From assembly GCA_902573985.1 (NCBI GenBank), contig CACGLS010000005.1:1-33093 (forward strand): a stretch of 33,093 nucleotides of DNA, read 5' to 3'. Source of the stretch: an uncultured Pelagibacteraceae bacterium. Lineage in GTDB: Bacteria > Pseudomonadota > Alphaproteobacteria > Pelagibacterales > Pelagibacteraceae. Positions 9,281 to 17,357 of the stretch are shown one piece after another. How positions within the stretch are numbered: position 1 is the first letter of the stretch; each line of letters starts with the position of its first letter. A program made the translations under genes and the position numbers. The notes beneath the pieces were generated by a model. That model had not been told where the DNA came from. It saw only the letters and a list, made by a program, of their open reading frames with translations, and did no database searches.

Positions 9281-10071
9281 TATTCATCTACTCCTAGGTA
9301 GGCTTCGATAACTTCTTTACTGTTTTTAGTTTGATCAGCTGTTCCTTCAAATATCTTTTTACCATAATTCAAAACTACAACATGATCAGAGATCCCCATT
9401 ACTACACTCATATCATGTTCAATTAATAAAATTCCTGTTTGTTTTTCTGTTTTGATAAATTTTAATAATTTGTTTAATTCAGCTGACTCTTTTGGATTTA
9501 ATCCAGCGGCTGGTTCGTCTAGACACAATAGCCTTGGCTCAATACACATCGCCCTGACAATTTCTAATTTTCTTTGATCTCCATATGGTAAATCACCAGC
9601 ATTATCGTCTGCTCGGTGAGTTAAGCCGATTATATCTAGCCAATATTTTGCTTTATCGACAGCCAACTGTTCTTTGTCTCTGTAAGATTTTAGATTCAGC
9701 AAGCCAAACAAAGAATAGCCAGAGGCAACCATTAATTCATTATGTTGAGCAACTAATAAGTTCTCTAATACTGACATTGCGGGGAATAACCTTATATTTT
9801 GGAAAGTTCTGGCTACCTTAGCAACATAGGCAATTTTAAAATCAGTATATTTTCTTAGAGAAATTTTACTGTCCTCTTTATGTAAAAACATTTGACCGTT
9901 GGTAGGTTTATAAAATCCTGTAAGACAATTAAAAACAGTTGTTTTACCTGCACCGTTAGGTCCAATAATGGAGGTTATTTGATTATTTTTAGCATCAAAA
10001 CTTAAATCATCGATTGCAGTTAAACCACCGAACTTCATTGTTAAATTTTCTACAGATAATAAATTGCTCAT
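9280..10071 (-). CDS. livG: ABC transporter ATP-binding protein LivG
   Basis: A 263-residue ATPase with Walker A GPNGAGKTT near residue 38, a signature of the form LPYGDQRKLE near residue 161 and Walker B LLCLDEPAAGLNP near residue 181. The LivG-specific extended middle region, with VARTFQNIRLFPAMSVLENL, is present. It pairs with LivF as the ATPase dimer of the first importer. It overlaps livM upstream (ATGA) and livF downstream (TAATG), so translation of the three is probably coupled. Confidence 0.95.
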   Translation of the reverse strand: MSNLLSVENLTMKFGGLTAIDDLSFDAKNNQITSIIGPNGAGKTTVFNCLTGFYKPTNGQMFLHKEDSKISLRKYTDFKIAYVAKVARTFQNIRLFPAMSVLENLLVAQHNELMVASGYSLFGLLNLKSYRDKEQLAVDKAKYWLDIIGLTHRADDNAGDLPYGDQRKLEIVRAMCIEPRLLCLDEPAAGLNPKESAELNKLLKFIKTEKQTGILLIEHDMSVVMGISDHVVVLNYGKKIFEGTADQTKNSKEVIEAYLGVDE

Positions 10072-11336
10072 TTTTTATCTCCGTGCATAAGAATAGTTGG
10101 TTTTCTATTCGCTAAGATTCCTTTTGGCTTAAACACCATAATTAATACCATTGCTCCACCAAAGGCTATCATTCTGTATTGTTCTAAATCTCTAAACATT
10201 TCTGTTATTCCAATTAAGAAAATTGATGCAAGAACGACTCCAGTTTGTGAACCCATCCCACCTAAGACGACTATAGCAACAATAATTGCGGACTCGATAA
10301 AAGTAAAACTTTCTGGACTAATAAAAGCTTGTCGTGTTGCAAAGAATGAACCAGCGAAACCACCAAACATAGCGCCGATTGCAAAAGCAGTTAATTTTGT
10401 ATTCGTAGGATTAACTCCTAAGGATTTACAAGCAATTTCATCTTCTCTTAAAGCCTCCCAGGCTCTACCAACGGGAAGTTTTCTTATCTTCAGTGTAAAA
10501 TAATTTGTAATTAAGGCTAAGACTAGAATTAAATAGTATAAAAATATTATTCGGTGCATTGTTGAATATTCAAGATTGAAAAACAAATGAAAACTTGTTT
10601 CCCCTTCATCTGGAGATCTTTTAAAAGGTAATCCAAAAAATGATGGTCGTGGTATTCCGGTGATCCCATCAGGTCCATTGGTTACTTCATACCAATTAAT
10701 TAAAATAATTCTTATAATTTCTCCAAATCCTAAAGTAACAATCGCAAGATAATCTCCTCTTAATCTTAAAACAGGAAAGCCAAGTAAAATTCCAAAAAAA
10801 GCTGCAAATAACCCTGCTAAAGGTAAACAAATCCAAAAAGACCAACCAAAAGTAGTTGCGATTAATGCATATGAATATGCACCAACTGCATAGAAGGCTA
10901 CATAACCTAAATCGAGAAGACCTGCTAAACCAACTACGATATTTAAACCCCAGCCAAGCATGATGTAGGTTAAAATCATTATGGCAACATCCATAAAATA
11001 TCTGTCAGTAAAAGGTAGAAACGGAAACACAGCAGCAAATAAAATTGCAGTAATTGCAAAGTGTTTTGCTTTATCTTCGGTTATCGCTGAAAACTTAGAT
11101 GTTAACTTTGAAAAAAAAGTAATTTCAGTTTTTCTAGCGGAATTTAAATTAATTAAAAATCGTCCTAAAATACAAAGTCCAACTAATAAAAAAACTAATC
11201 CCCATTGAGTAGTGATAAATAAACCTTCTCCTTTAGATGCAGTTCTAAGACCAACTATCGGACCGAATAGTGCTAAGGCAATTAAGCCTGTAAATAAACT
11301 ATCTTTAAATGACTGAATAATATCTTTCTTTTCCAT
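10068..11336 (-). CDS. livM: ABC transporter permease LivM
   Basis: A 422-residue inner-membrane permease. About 100 N-terminal residues hold two or three extra helices before the LivM core, as in E. coli LivM. The core shows GLNIVVGLAGLLDLGYVAFY and the EAA-type loop GRAWEALREDEIACKSLGVN that contacts the ATPases. With LivH it forms the translocation path. It is flanked by overlapping livH and livG. Compared with LivM of the second cluster (354 residues), it has the longer N-terminal part. Confidence 0.94.
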   Translation of the reverse strand: MEKKDIIQSFKDSLFTGLIALALFGPIVGLRTASKGEGLFITTQWGLVFLLVGLCILGRFLINLNSARKTEITFFSKLTSKFSAITEDKAKHFAITAILFAAVFPFLPFTDRYFMDVAIMILTYIMLGWGLNIVVGLAGLLDLGYVAFYAVGAYSYALIATTFGWSFWICLPLAGLFAAFFGILLGFPVLRLRGDYLAIVTLGFGEIIRIILINWYEVTNGPDGITGIPRPSFFGLPFKRSPDEGETSFHLFFNLEYSTMHRIIFLYYLILVLALITNYFTLKIRKLPVGRAWEALREDEIACKSLGVNPTNTKLTAFAIGAMFGGFAGSFFATRQAFISPESFTFIESAIIVAIVVLGGMGSQTGVVLASIFLIGITEMFRDLEQYRMIAFGGAMVLIMVFKPKGILANRKPTILMHGDKK

Positions 11337-12247
11337 TAAACTTTCTCGATATCAGGTTTTCCAAGAAATCCCGTTGGAAAGAAAATTAAAACTACAATTA
11401 ATACACTAAAAGCTGCAACATCTTTATATTCAAGTGAAACATATCCAGCCCAAAAGGTTTCTATAAGCCCGATTAACAAGCCACCTAACATTGCTCCAGG
11501 TAAAGAACCAATTCCGCCAAGCACTGCAGCCGTAAAAGCTTTAATACCTGCTAAGAACCCAATGTAAAAATCAATTACACCGTAATAAAGAACAAACATC
11601 ATTCCAGCTACTGAGGCTAATGAAGAACCAATTATAAATGTAATTGAAATTGTTCTGTCAACATTAATTCCTAGTAATGCTGTCATTGTTCTGTCTTGTT
11701 CACAAGCTCTCTGAGCTCTACCTAAATCTGTTTTTGTAATAAGATAAGTAAAAATACCCATTAAGATAATTGTTAAGATAACTATAAAAATTTGAAGATA
11801 ACTTACTGTAACAACAAATTCAGAGTTTTTAAAAAATTCTAAACCACCACTAATCAAAGGTTGCATAGGCTTTACTCTGGCTCCTTGAGCAACTTGGACA
11901 TAGTTTTGTAGCACAATTGACATACCTAAAGCAGAAATTAGCGGAGCTAATCTGAAAGATCCTCTTAACGGTTTGTAAGCTAATTTTTCAACTGTCCAGC
12001 CATAACAAGCTGTGAAAAGCATAGCTATTATTAAAACTAAAAGTAAAATTATTGGTAAAGCTACTCCAGTTAAACCAAAAATTATAAATGAGATTAAAGC
12101 AACAAAAGCTCCGATCATAAAGATATCTCCATGGGCAAAATTAATCATTCCAATAATTCCATAGACCATTGTGTAACCAATTGCGATAAGTCCGTAGATC
12201 GAACCTAAAGTAATCCCGTTAACTAATTGTTGTATAAAATATTCCAT
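11336..12247 (-). CDS. livH: ABC transporter permease LivH
   Basis: A 303-residue membrane permease beginning FIQQLVNGITLGSIYGLIAI, the typical LivH start. It carries MVYGIIGMINFAHGDIFMIG and the cytosolic loop GRAQRACEQDRTMTALLGIN. It forms the heterodimeric channel with LivM. It starts 3 bases after the stop of the P5CR-like gene and overlaps livM by one base, so the reductase gene heads this operon. Confidence 0.94.
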   Translation of the reverse strand: MEYFIQQLVNGITLGSIYGLIAIGYTMVYGIIGMINFAHGDIFMIGAFVALISFIIFGLTGVALPIILLLVLIIAMLFTACYGWTVEKLAYKPLRGSFRLAPLISALGMSIVLQNYVQVAQGARVKPMQPLISGGLEFFKNSEFVVTVSYLQIFIVILTIILMGIFTYLITKTDLGRAQRACEQDRTMTALLGINVDRTISITFIIGSSLASVAGMMFVLYYGVIDFYIGFLAGIKAFTAAVLGGIGSLPGAMLGGLLIGLIETFWAGYVSLEYKDVAAFSVLIVVLIFFPTGFLGKPDIEKV

Positions 12248-12250
12248 GAT

Positions 12251-13015
12251 TTACTTACTTACTCTCTTATTTACGTTATCAAGAGCTTTGGTGAATTTAG
12301 TAAAGAATTTTCCTTTTTTCAATTCATTAAGAACCTGCATATTTAGGCCTTTAGGCGTTTGAGAGTCTGCTACAAGCTTCTTATAACCTTCAGAAGATTT
12401 ATTTAAAGCATCTTGGCTTAAAGCTAAAAATAATTCAGCAATATAAATATCTGCAAATTTTTTATTAATTCCCTTTTTAGTAAGCCAATTAGAACTTGTA
12501 TTAAGAATTTCATAATATGCAGCCATTAGAGATGCCGTGCACCAAAATTTATAACTAAGTTTTTCATTTCTGATCTCTAAAACTTTGCCTAAGTGTTTAA
12601 ATATATTTTTTGCAAACTTATTAGGAGGACAAATAATTATTGGTCCTCTCTTAATTTCTATGGGAGGTAAAGGAGTTGCCCTAACTATATTTTTTACTTT
12701 TGTGAACTTTTTTAATTTCTCTAAATTAATAGTAGAAATTAAACTTATTATTTTTTTATTTTTTGAGAACCTTAATTTAGGAAGAATTTTGTTTCCTACC
12801 TTTGGGGTAATTCCTAAAAAAATTACTGTGGATTTGTCGACAATTTCCTGGTTGTCTTTTAAAACTCTTATTGACCTAAATTTTTTAGCTAGTTTTTTAG
12901 CTATATTTGTATTTCTTGAAGATATATAAATCTTCTTAACTTTTAATTTAGATTTGAAAATACCATAAATTATAGATGAAGAAATTTTTCCAGTTCCGAT
13001 GAATCCTAAAATCAT
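12251..13015 (-). CDS. Pyrroline-5-carboxylate reductase-like protein
   Basis: A 254-residue protein with an N-terminal Rossmann motif GFIGTGKIS (residues 4-12) and an all-helical C-terminal domain, the P5CR (ProC) layout. The usual C-terminal signature around SPGGTT is replaced here by TPKGLN (within ADSQTPKGLNMQVLNEL), and the sequence is unusually Lys-rich. ProC reduces pyrroline-5-carboxylate to proline with NAD(P)H; with the altered site this protein may act on another imine or keto acid. It is the first gene of the first Liv operon, 3 bases ahead of livH. Family is likely, substrate uncertain, so no symbol is given. Confidence 0.75.
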   Translation of the reverse strand: MILGFIGTGKISSSIIYGIFKSKLKVKKIYISSRNTNIAKKLAKKFRSIRVLKDNQEIVDKSTVIFLGITPKVGNKILPKLRFSKNKKIISLISTINLEKLKKFTKVKNIVRATPLPPIEIKRGPIIICPPNKFAKNIFKHLGKVLEIRNEKLSYKFWCTASLMAAYYEILNTSSNWLTKKGINKKFADIYIAELFLALSQDALNKSSEGYKKLVADSQTPKGLNMQVLNELKKGKFFTKFTKALDNVNKRVSK

Positions 13016-13020
13016 AGATT

Positions 13021-14094
13021 ATGCAGAATAACCAAGCTATCCCATTTAATAAAGAAAATTTTAAGCAAATCTTTTCGGTAAAATTTCTTTTGGTAATAGC
13101 TATTTCAGTTCCAAGTGCTTTCGTAGCTGATTATTTAAGTTTACCACTTGCTTGGTTTTTAGGACCTATGATAGCAACTTCTATTGGGGCTTTAATGGGT
13201 CTAAGTATCAGAATTCCAAGAATAATTTTATCATCAATATTAATTTTTTTAGGTCTCTATATTGGAAATTATATTGATAAGAATCTTTTTGCTCAAATTC
13301 ATGAGTGGGCATACACATCCTTAATTATGTTTATTTACATAATTTTAAGTATTTTTATAGTCTCCATTTATTTACAAAAATTTTCTAAATATGAAAAAAA
13401 AACCTCTATATTTTCAGCTGCGCCAGGAGCTTTAGGTCCTCTAATGATTTTAGCTGAAGATCAAAAAACGGATTTGAGTCATGTAGCAACTTCACATTTG
13501 ATCAGACTTATAATAATTGTAACTGTTTTCCCTTTTTTTGTTAACAGTTTTTATGATGTTGAAATTGGAAAACTTACTCAAGAAATTGTTAAAAAACAAA
13601 ATATTTTTCATCTATTTATTTTAATAACTATTTCAATGATTTTTATTTTTGTTTTTGACAAACTTAAAATGCCAGCAGCCCTTCTTTCAGGAACTCTTGT
13701 TGCAAGTGGTTTGCTTCAAATAACAGGGGTTGCTTCTTACCAAATATCTCCTGAAATTGTAGACTATTGTCTTTTAATTTTAGGGTCATCAGTAGGATGT
13801 AGGTTTGCAGATAAAACTTTTAATGAGGTTGCTAAAAATGCATTACATAGTTTTGTGGCTACCTTGCTGCTTGTTTTTTTAGGGGTTATAGCTGCAATCG
13901 CAGCAAGTTTAATAATAGACAAAAATTTTTTTACTTTATTGCTTTCTTATTGCCCTGGTGGAATTTACGAAGTAGCGGTTATCGCAATTTTCTTTAATCT
14001 CGATCCAGAATTTGTATCTTTTCACCATATAATCCGCTTATTAATGATATTATTTGTTGTACCAGTTATATTAAGGTTTCTAAAAAAAACCTGA
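13021..14094 (+). CDS. AbrB family membrane protein (putative transporter)
   Basis: A 357-residue membrane protein with about ten helices arranged as two similar halves. The first half has PLAWFLGPMIATSIGALMG and the second has KMPAALLSGTLVASGLLQIT. This is the duplicated membrane AbrB domain (often mislabelled as ammonia monooxygenase or as the regulator AbrB; it is not a DNA-binding protein). Function is not established; transport of a small solute is presumed. The start lies 5 bases from the divergent P5CR-like start. A TAAAAT hexamer lies 8 bases before the ATG and there is no clear ribosome site. Confidence 0.83.
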   Translation: MQNNQAIPFNKENFKQIFSVKFLLVIAISVPSAFVADYLSLPLAWFLGPMIATSIGALMGLSIRIPRIILSSILIFLGLYIGNYIDKNLFAQIHEWAYTSLIMFIYIILSIFIVSIYLQKFSKYEKKTSIFSAAPGALGPLMILAEDQKTDLSHVATSHLIRLIIIVTVFPFFVNSFYDVEIGKLTQEIVKKQNIFHLFILITISMIFIFVFDKLKMPAALLSGTLVASGLLQITGVASYQISPEIVDYCLLILGSSVGCRFADKTFNEVAKNALHSFVATLLLVFLGVIAAIAASLIIDKNFFTLLLSYCPGGIYEVAVIAIFFNLDPEFVSFHHIIRLLMILFVVPVILRFLKKT

Positions 14095-14110
14095 ATTAAA
14101 CTATCTTTTT

Positions 14111-14139
14111 TTGACATTAATCATTATTCAATCTAATTT
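14111..14139 (+). promoter_or_regulatory. Candidate doxX promoter
   Basis: A perfect -35 TTGACA (14111-14116) lies in the 51-base gap between the AbrB-type gene and doxX. The -10 is less clear: TAATTT at 17 bases spacing or the better hexamer TCTAAT at 15. Either puts the transcript start within a few bases of the doxX ATG at 14146. Confidence 0.4.
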
Positions 14140-14145
14140 TTTCTT

Positions 14146-14532
14146 ATGGCAAATGTTTTTGATCTAATTGGAAGAGTTTTTATTTCGGCTTTGTTTTTAA
14201 TCTCTGCCTTCAATAAAATTTTTAATTTAGAGGGTTCTATGAATTGGATGGAAGGCTTCAATGTGCCAGGTTTTTTAATATTCCCTGCAATAGCTGTTGA
14301 AATAATTTTGCCAGTTCTTGTGATTGTAGGTTATCAAGCAAGGATTGCTGCAGGTATTCTGGCATTTTTTTGTATAATCACAGCTTTTTTATTTCATTTT
14401 GATTTTTCAAATCAGTCACAGTTTATATCATTTCTTAAAAATATTGGCCTAGCTGGTGGATTTCTGTTTATTGTAGCAAACGGAACAAAAGACTGGGCAG
14501 TTGATAGAGAAAAAAAATACGTTAGATTATAA
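14146..14532 (+). CDS. DoxX family membrane protein
   Basis: A 128-residue protein with four predicted helices. It shows the DoxX features RVFISALFLISAFNKI at the N-terminus, FPAIAVEIILPVLVIVGYQA in the middle, and a C-terminal half with FSNQSQFISFLKNIGLAGGF. DoxX proteins are small inner-membrane proteins with poorly defined, often redox- or thiosulfate-linked roles. It is followed within 10 bases by a strong terminator shared with the converging outer-membrane protein gene. Confidence 0.85.
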   Translation: MANVFDLIGRVFISALFLISAFNKIFNLEGSMNWMEGFNVPGFLIFPAIAVEIILPVLVIVGYQARIAAGILAFFCIITAFLFHFDFSNQSQFISFLKNIGLAGGFLFIVANGTKDWAVDREKKYVRL

Positions 14533-14534
14533 AT

Positions 14535-14568
14535 AAAAAACCCGCAATTAAAATTGCGGGTTTTTTTT
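14535..14568. terminator. Bidirectional intrinsic terminator between doxX and the outer-membrane protein gene
   Basis: CCCGCAAT (14541-14548) pairs with ATTGCGGG (14553-14560) around a four-base loop. Six A precede and eight T follow, so each strand sees a GC-rich stem with a U tract. It lies between two converging genes and serves both. Confidence 0.93.
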
Positions 14569-14585
14569 AATACTATATTTTTAAA

Positions 14586-15227
14586 TTAAAATAAGTATGA
14601 GAATTTTACACCAAATGCATCAGCATCAGCTTCAATTACGTGAGTAGCACTTCCGCCTGTAGCAGAAATACTTATATCCTCAAAATCAGAGTAAAAAACT
14701 TCCCATTTATAATTACCTTCTTTAACACCAATACCTACTTGGTAACCAAATATATCTTCGTCACCGTAATTTGATGAAGGCAAAGTTTCGTTTGTTGCAA
14801 TTGTTACATGGTGAATACCACCAAGTAAATATGCACCGGCACTTCCGATTGGGTAGTTAGCGTATAAAGTAATTAGATTTTCTAAGTCAGCGCTTGCATT
14901 GTACGTACCACTGTCATCTGTTGACTCATTTGAATCTGTTGTTGAGTCTGTTCTAGATTTAGAACCAAGTTCCACACCAAATGGAATAATGTCTAAACCA
15001 ACAGTAACACCTGCGTATTCAGTTTCTACAAAAACTGAAGCGCCTGCAAATACTTCATCAATATCTTCGCTGTTTTTATCTGCAGAACCTGCTCCATCCT
15101 CAAATTCTGTACCTGAGCTTGAAGCCAAACCTGCCATTACTGAAACACCGAAGTTAACCTCTGCTTTTAAACTTGAAAATGAAAACATTAACAACAAGCT
15201 AGCAATTAAAGTTGTTATTTTTTTCAT
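14586..15227 (-). CDS. Outer-membrane beta-barrel protein
   Basis: A 213-residue protein with a Sec signal peptide (cut after SSLKA, residue 22). Alternating hydrophobic and polar strands with Gly/Tyr follow, such as VFAGASVFVETEYAGVTVGL and DIFGYQVGIGVKEGNYKWEV. There is a long acidic Ser/Thr-rich loop around residues 88-112, and the terminal aromatic SYLF is typical of BAM-inserted porins. It resembles small eight-stranded barrels. A strong ribosome site AAGGAG and a clear -10 suggest high expression. The specific role is unknown; it lies downstream of the TTT transporter but has its own promoter. Confidence 0.78.
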   Translation of the reverse strand: MKKITTLIASLLLMFSFSSLKAEVNFGVSVMAGLASSSGTEFEDGAGSADKNSEDIDEVFAGASVFVETEYAGVTVGLDIIPFGVELGSKSRTDSTTDSNESTDDSGTYNASADLENLITLYANYPIGSAGAYLLGGIHHVTIATNETLPSSNYGDEDIFGYQVGIGVKEGNYKWEVFYSDFEDISISATGGSATHVIEADADAFGVKFSYLF

Positions 15228-15251
15228 ATTATTTCTCCTTATAATTTATAA

Positions 15252-15279
15252 ATTATATTCCTTAGAATAATTGAGTCTA
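15252..15279 (-). promoter_or_regulatory. Promoter of the outer-membrane protein gene
   Basis: On the minus strand TAGACT (15279-15274) and a perfect TATAAT (15257-15252) are spaced by 16 bases. A short leader and AAGGAGAAATAAT precede the ATG at 15227. The -10 and ribosome site are strong; the -35 matches 4 of 6 bases. Confidence 0.5.
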
Positions 15280-15306
15280 CTTATCATAAATTAGTAAAAA
15301 ATGAAC

Positions 15307-15324
15307 TTTCTAAGTTCTTAGAAA
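15307..15324. repeat. Perfect inverted repeat upstream of the outer-membrane protein promoter
   Basis: TTTCTAAG-TT-CTTAGAAA is a perfect 8+8 base palindrome, 28 bases upstream of the -35 of the outer-membrane protein gene and 46 bases after the tctA stop. On the minus strand six T follow after five bases. It could be a regulator binding site or a weak A/T-rich terminator for tctA. Confidence 0.5.
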
Positions 15325-15369
15325 ACCTTAAAAAAATAGATTTCTTTAATGTGTGACATTTAAGTCACG

Positions 15370-16872
15370 TTATTTTCCTTGTTTTTTTAGGGTTTTAATC
15401 ATTTGCCATGCAACTATAACTATTATTAATACCAATATAGCTATTGTAAGAGGTCTGTCCCAGAGGAAGTTCCATGATCCGTCGCTAATTAATAAGGATC
15501 TTCTCAAATTTTCCTCCATTAATCCTCCTAAAACAAAAGCTAAAATAAGCGGGGGCATAGGAAAGTCATATAAACGTAAAATAGTTGCTACAACAGCTAT
15601 TCCTATCATCATATAAATATCAAAATTATTGAATGACATTAAATAAATTCCTGTCACTGAGAAGAATAAGATTAATGGAATTAAAAATGTTCTAGGTGTT
15701 GCTAAAACTCTAGCGATATATGGAATTAAAGGAAGATTTAAAATCAAGAGTATGACCATTCCAATATACATTGACATTATAACAGACCAAAAAATTTCTG
15801 GATTAGTTTGATAAAGTCTTGGTCCAGGTTGAATACCAAATCCTAACAATGCCCCAAGCATAACAGCTGTTGTTCCGCTTCCGGGAATACCTAAAGTTAA
15901 CAAAGGCACAAAAGATCCTGAACATGCTGCGTTATTTGCAGTTTCAGGTGCTGCTAGTCCATTAACACTACCTTTGCCAAATTTTTGTTTTTCTTCATCA
16001 TCAACAAAATTTCTTTCCATTCCGTAAGCCAAAAAAGAAGCTATCGTTGATCCTGCTCCAGGCAAAACTCCAATGATGAATCCTAAAACTGATGATCTTG
16101 GAATTGTTGTTACCATTTTTTTTGTCTCTACTTTATTGAGTTTTATTGAACCTAACTGAGACAATGAGATTTGTTTAGCTACTCTGGTTGGATCATTTGC
16201 TTTAAAGATAATTGTTAAAGCCTCACTCATTGCAAAAGTTGCCATAACGACTAATACAAAACTAATTCCATCTGATAGATTCATGTTTTGAAATGTAAAT
16301 CTTGGAATATCAGAGAGTGTATCCTGGCCTACACTCGCTAGCATTAGTCCTAAAACCACCATCATCATAGCTTTTAAAAAATGTCCTTTAGCAGAAAAGG
16401 CTGATACAGCAGTTAAACCTAAAATCATCAAACCAAAATAATCTGGGGATCTAAATGCTAAACTAACTTTTGACAAACTTGGTGCCGCAATCAAAAGAAA
16501 TATTGCTGCAATCGTTCCGCCTGCAAACGAACTATACGCAGCGATTGCCAATGCCTTACCAGCTTTTCCTTGTTGAGCCATTGGGTATCCATCAAATGAT
16601 GTTGCAACAGTTCCTGGTATTCCTGGTGCATTAATTAAAATTGAGGATGTAGATCCACCAAAAACTGCACCGTAATAAACGCCTGCCATTAAAATTAAAC
16701 CTGTTGAAGGTTCAAAACCATAAGTAATAGGTATCATTAATGCTATAGCAGTCATTGGTCCTAAACCTGGTAACATTCCGATTATGGTTCCAGCGAAACA
16801 ACCAATCATAACCATCATTAGATTTTTAAGTGAAAAGGCTGTTTCTAATCCAATTAGTATTCCTTCGATCAT
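15370..16872 (-). CDS. tctA: Tripartite tricarboxylate transporter, large membrane subunit TctA
   Basis: A 500-residue protein with about 11-12 helices, the usual TctA length. The two conserved family motifs are seen: IGMLPGLGPMTAIALMIPIT near residue 31, and GIPGTVATSFDGYPMAQQGK near residue 84 with a related repeat GVLPGAGSTIASFLAYGMER in the second half. TctA forms the solute path and works with TctB and the periplasmic TctC by secondary, ion-driven transport of carboxylates. It overlaps tctB (ATGA). Neighbouring GlaH suggests a dicarboxylate such as glutarate, but this is inference. Confidence 0.95.
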   Translation of the reverse strand: MIEGILIGLETAFSLKNLMMVMIGCFAGTIIGMLPGLGPMTAIALMIPITYGFEPSTGLILMAGVYYGAVFGGSTSSILINAPGIPGTVATSFDGYPMAQQGKAGKALAIAAYSSFAGGTIAAIFLLIAAPSLSKVSLAFRSPDYFGLMILGLTAVSAFSAKGHFLKAMMMVVLGLMLASVGQDTLSDIPRFTFQNMNLSDGISFVLVVMATFAMSEALTIIFKANDPTRVAKQISLSQLGSIKLNKVETKKMVTTIPRSSVLGFIIGVLPGAGSTIASFLAYGMERNFVDDEEKQKFGKGSVNGLAAPETANNAACSGSFVPLLTLGIPGSGTTAVMLGALLGFGIQPGPRLYQTNPEIFWSVIMSMYIGMVILLILNLPLIPYIARVLATPRTFLIPLILFFSVTGIYLMSFNNFDIYMMIGIAVVATILRLYDFPMPPLILAFVLGGLMEENLRRSLLISDGSWNFLWDRPLTIAILVLIIVIVAWQMIKTLKKQGK

Positions 16873-17339
16873 CCCATAACTCCAATATATTGTAAAAATG
16901 GATCACGAAGATAAATATTTAATAGTCCGTGTAGGAGATACATAAATATTGCTACAAAAGGAAATGATAAAAGAAATATCCATAACCACTTCCTTTCACC
17001 TAAAACAATGTAAGATAAAACTAAAAAAATTGAAGTTGATAGAAAATATCCTACTCTTAAAATTGTTAGTCCATACAAAATCATAAGTATAACCAACGTG
17101 ATTGTTTTTTTATAATCTAGAACTGTTAAATCTACATTTGAAGGTCTTGTTTCTGGCAAAAGAACATAAAGTGCAGAAAATATTAAACCTGCATAGCCTA
17201 AGTAAATTGGAAACGTTTTTGCGTTGAATGCAGCGTTCTCATCAAAAGTAAAAACTTGAATTTGATGCGCTGTATAAAGATAAAAACCAGAAAAAATAAA
17301 AAAGAGCAGTGAAATAATCTTTGAAGGACTTATTTTCAC
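16869..17339 (-). CDS. tctB: Tripartite tricarboxylate transporter, small membrane subunit TctB
   Basis: A 156-residue protein with four helices, matching TctB in size and in its place between tctC and tctA. The start is a GTG at 17339-17337, supported by AAGGAAAGAGCA just upstream. TctB sequences are poorly conserved, so context carries much of the call; the AFNAKTFPIYLGYAGLIFSA region fits the family. Unusually, its first dozen codons form the right arm of a strong hairpin followed by runs of T (17301-17347), so that its own start is a probable terminator/attenuator. Confidence 0.88.
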   Translation of the reverse strand: MKISPSKIISLLFFIFSGFYLYTAHQIQVFTFDENAAFNAKTFPIYLGYAGLIFSALYVLLPETRPSNVDLTVLDYKKTITLVILMILYGLTILRVGYFLSTSIFLVLSYIVLGERKWLWIFLLSFPFVAIFMYLLHGLLNIYLRDPFLQYIGVMG

Positions 17340-17347
17340 TGCTCTTT
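17301..17347 (-). terminator. Terminator-like hairpin overlapping the tctB start
   Basis: AAAGAGCAGTGAAA (17301-17314) is the exact reverse complement of TTTCACTGCTCTTT (17334-17347). One bulged T lets the stem extend by three more pairs, leaving a 12-base loop (17318-17329). On the minus strand the stem is followed by TTTATTTTTT. It begins 10 bases after the tctC stop codon and contains the tctB GTG start codon in its first arm. It can end most transcripts after tctC and also hide the tctB start. Confidence 0.8.
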
Positions 17348-17357
17348 CCTTAACTAT

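Noticed and set aside
13021-14094. Naming this gene as the AbrB transition-state regulator
   Set aside because: The protein is a ten-helix membrane protein; the name comes from a mislabelled domain family and implies no DNA binding.
15353-15368. GTGAC-N6-GTCAC, looking like a CRP/FNR site
   Set aside because: The half-site order and spacing do not fit TGTGA-N6-TCACA, it abuts the tctA stop codon, and it is too short to trust in isolation.
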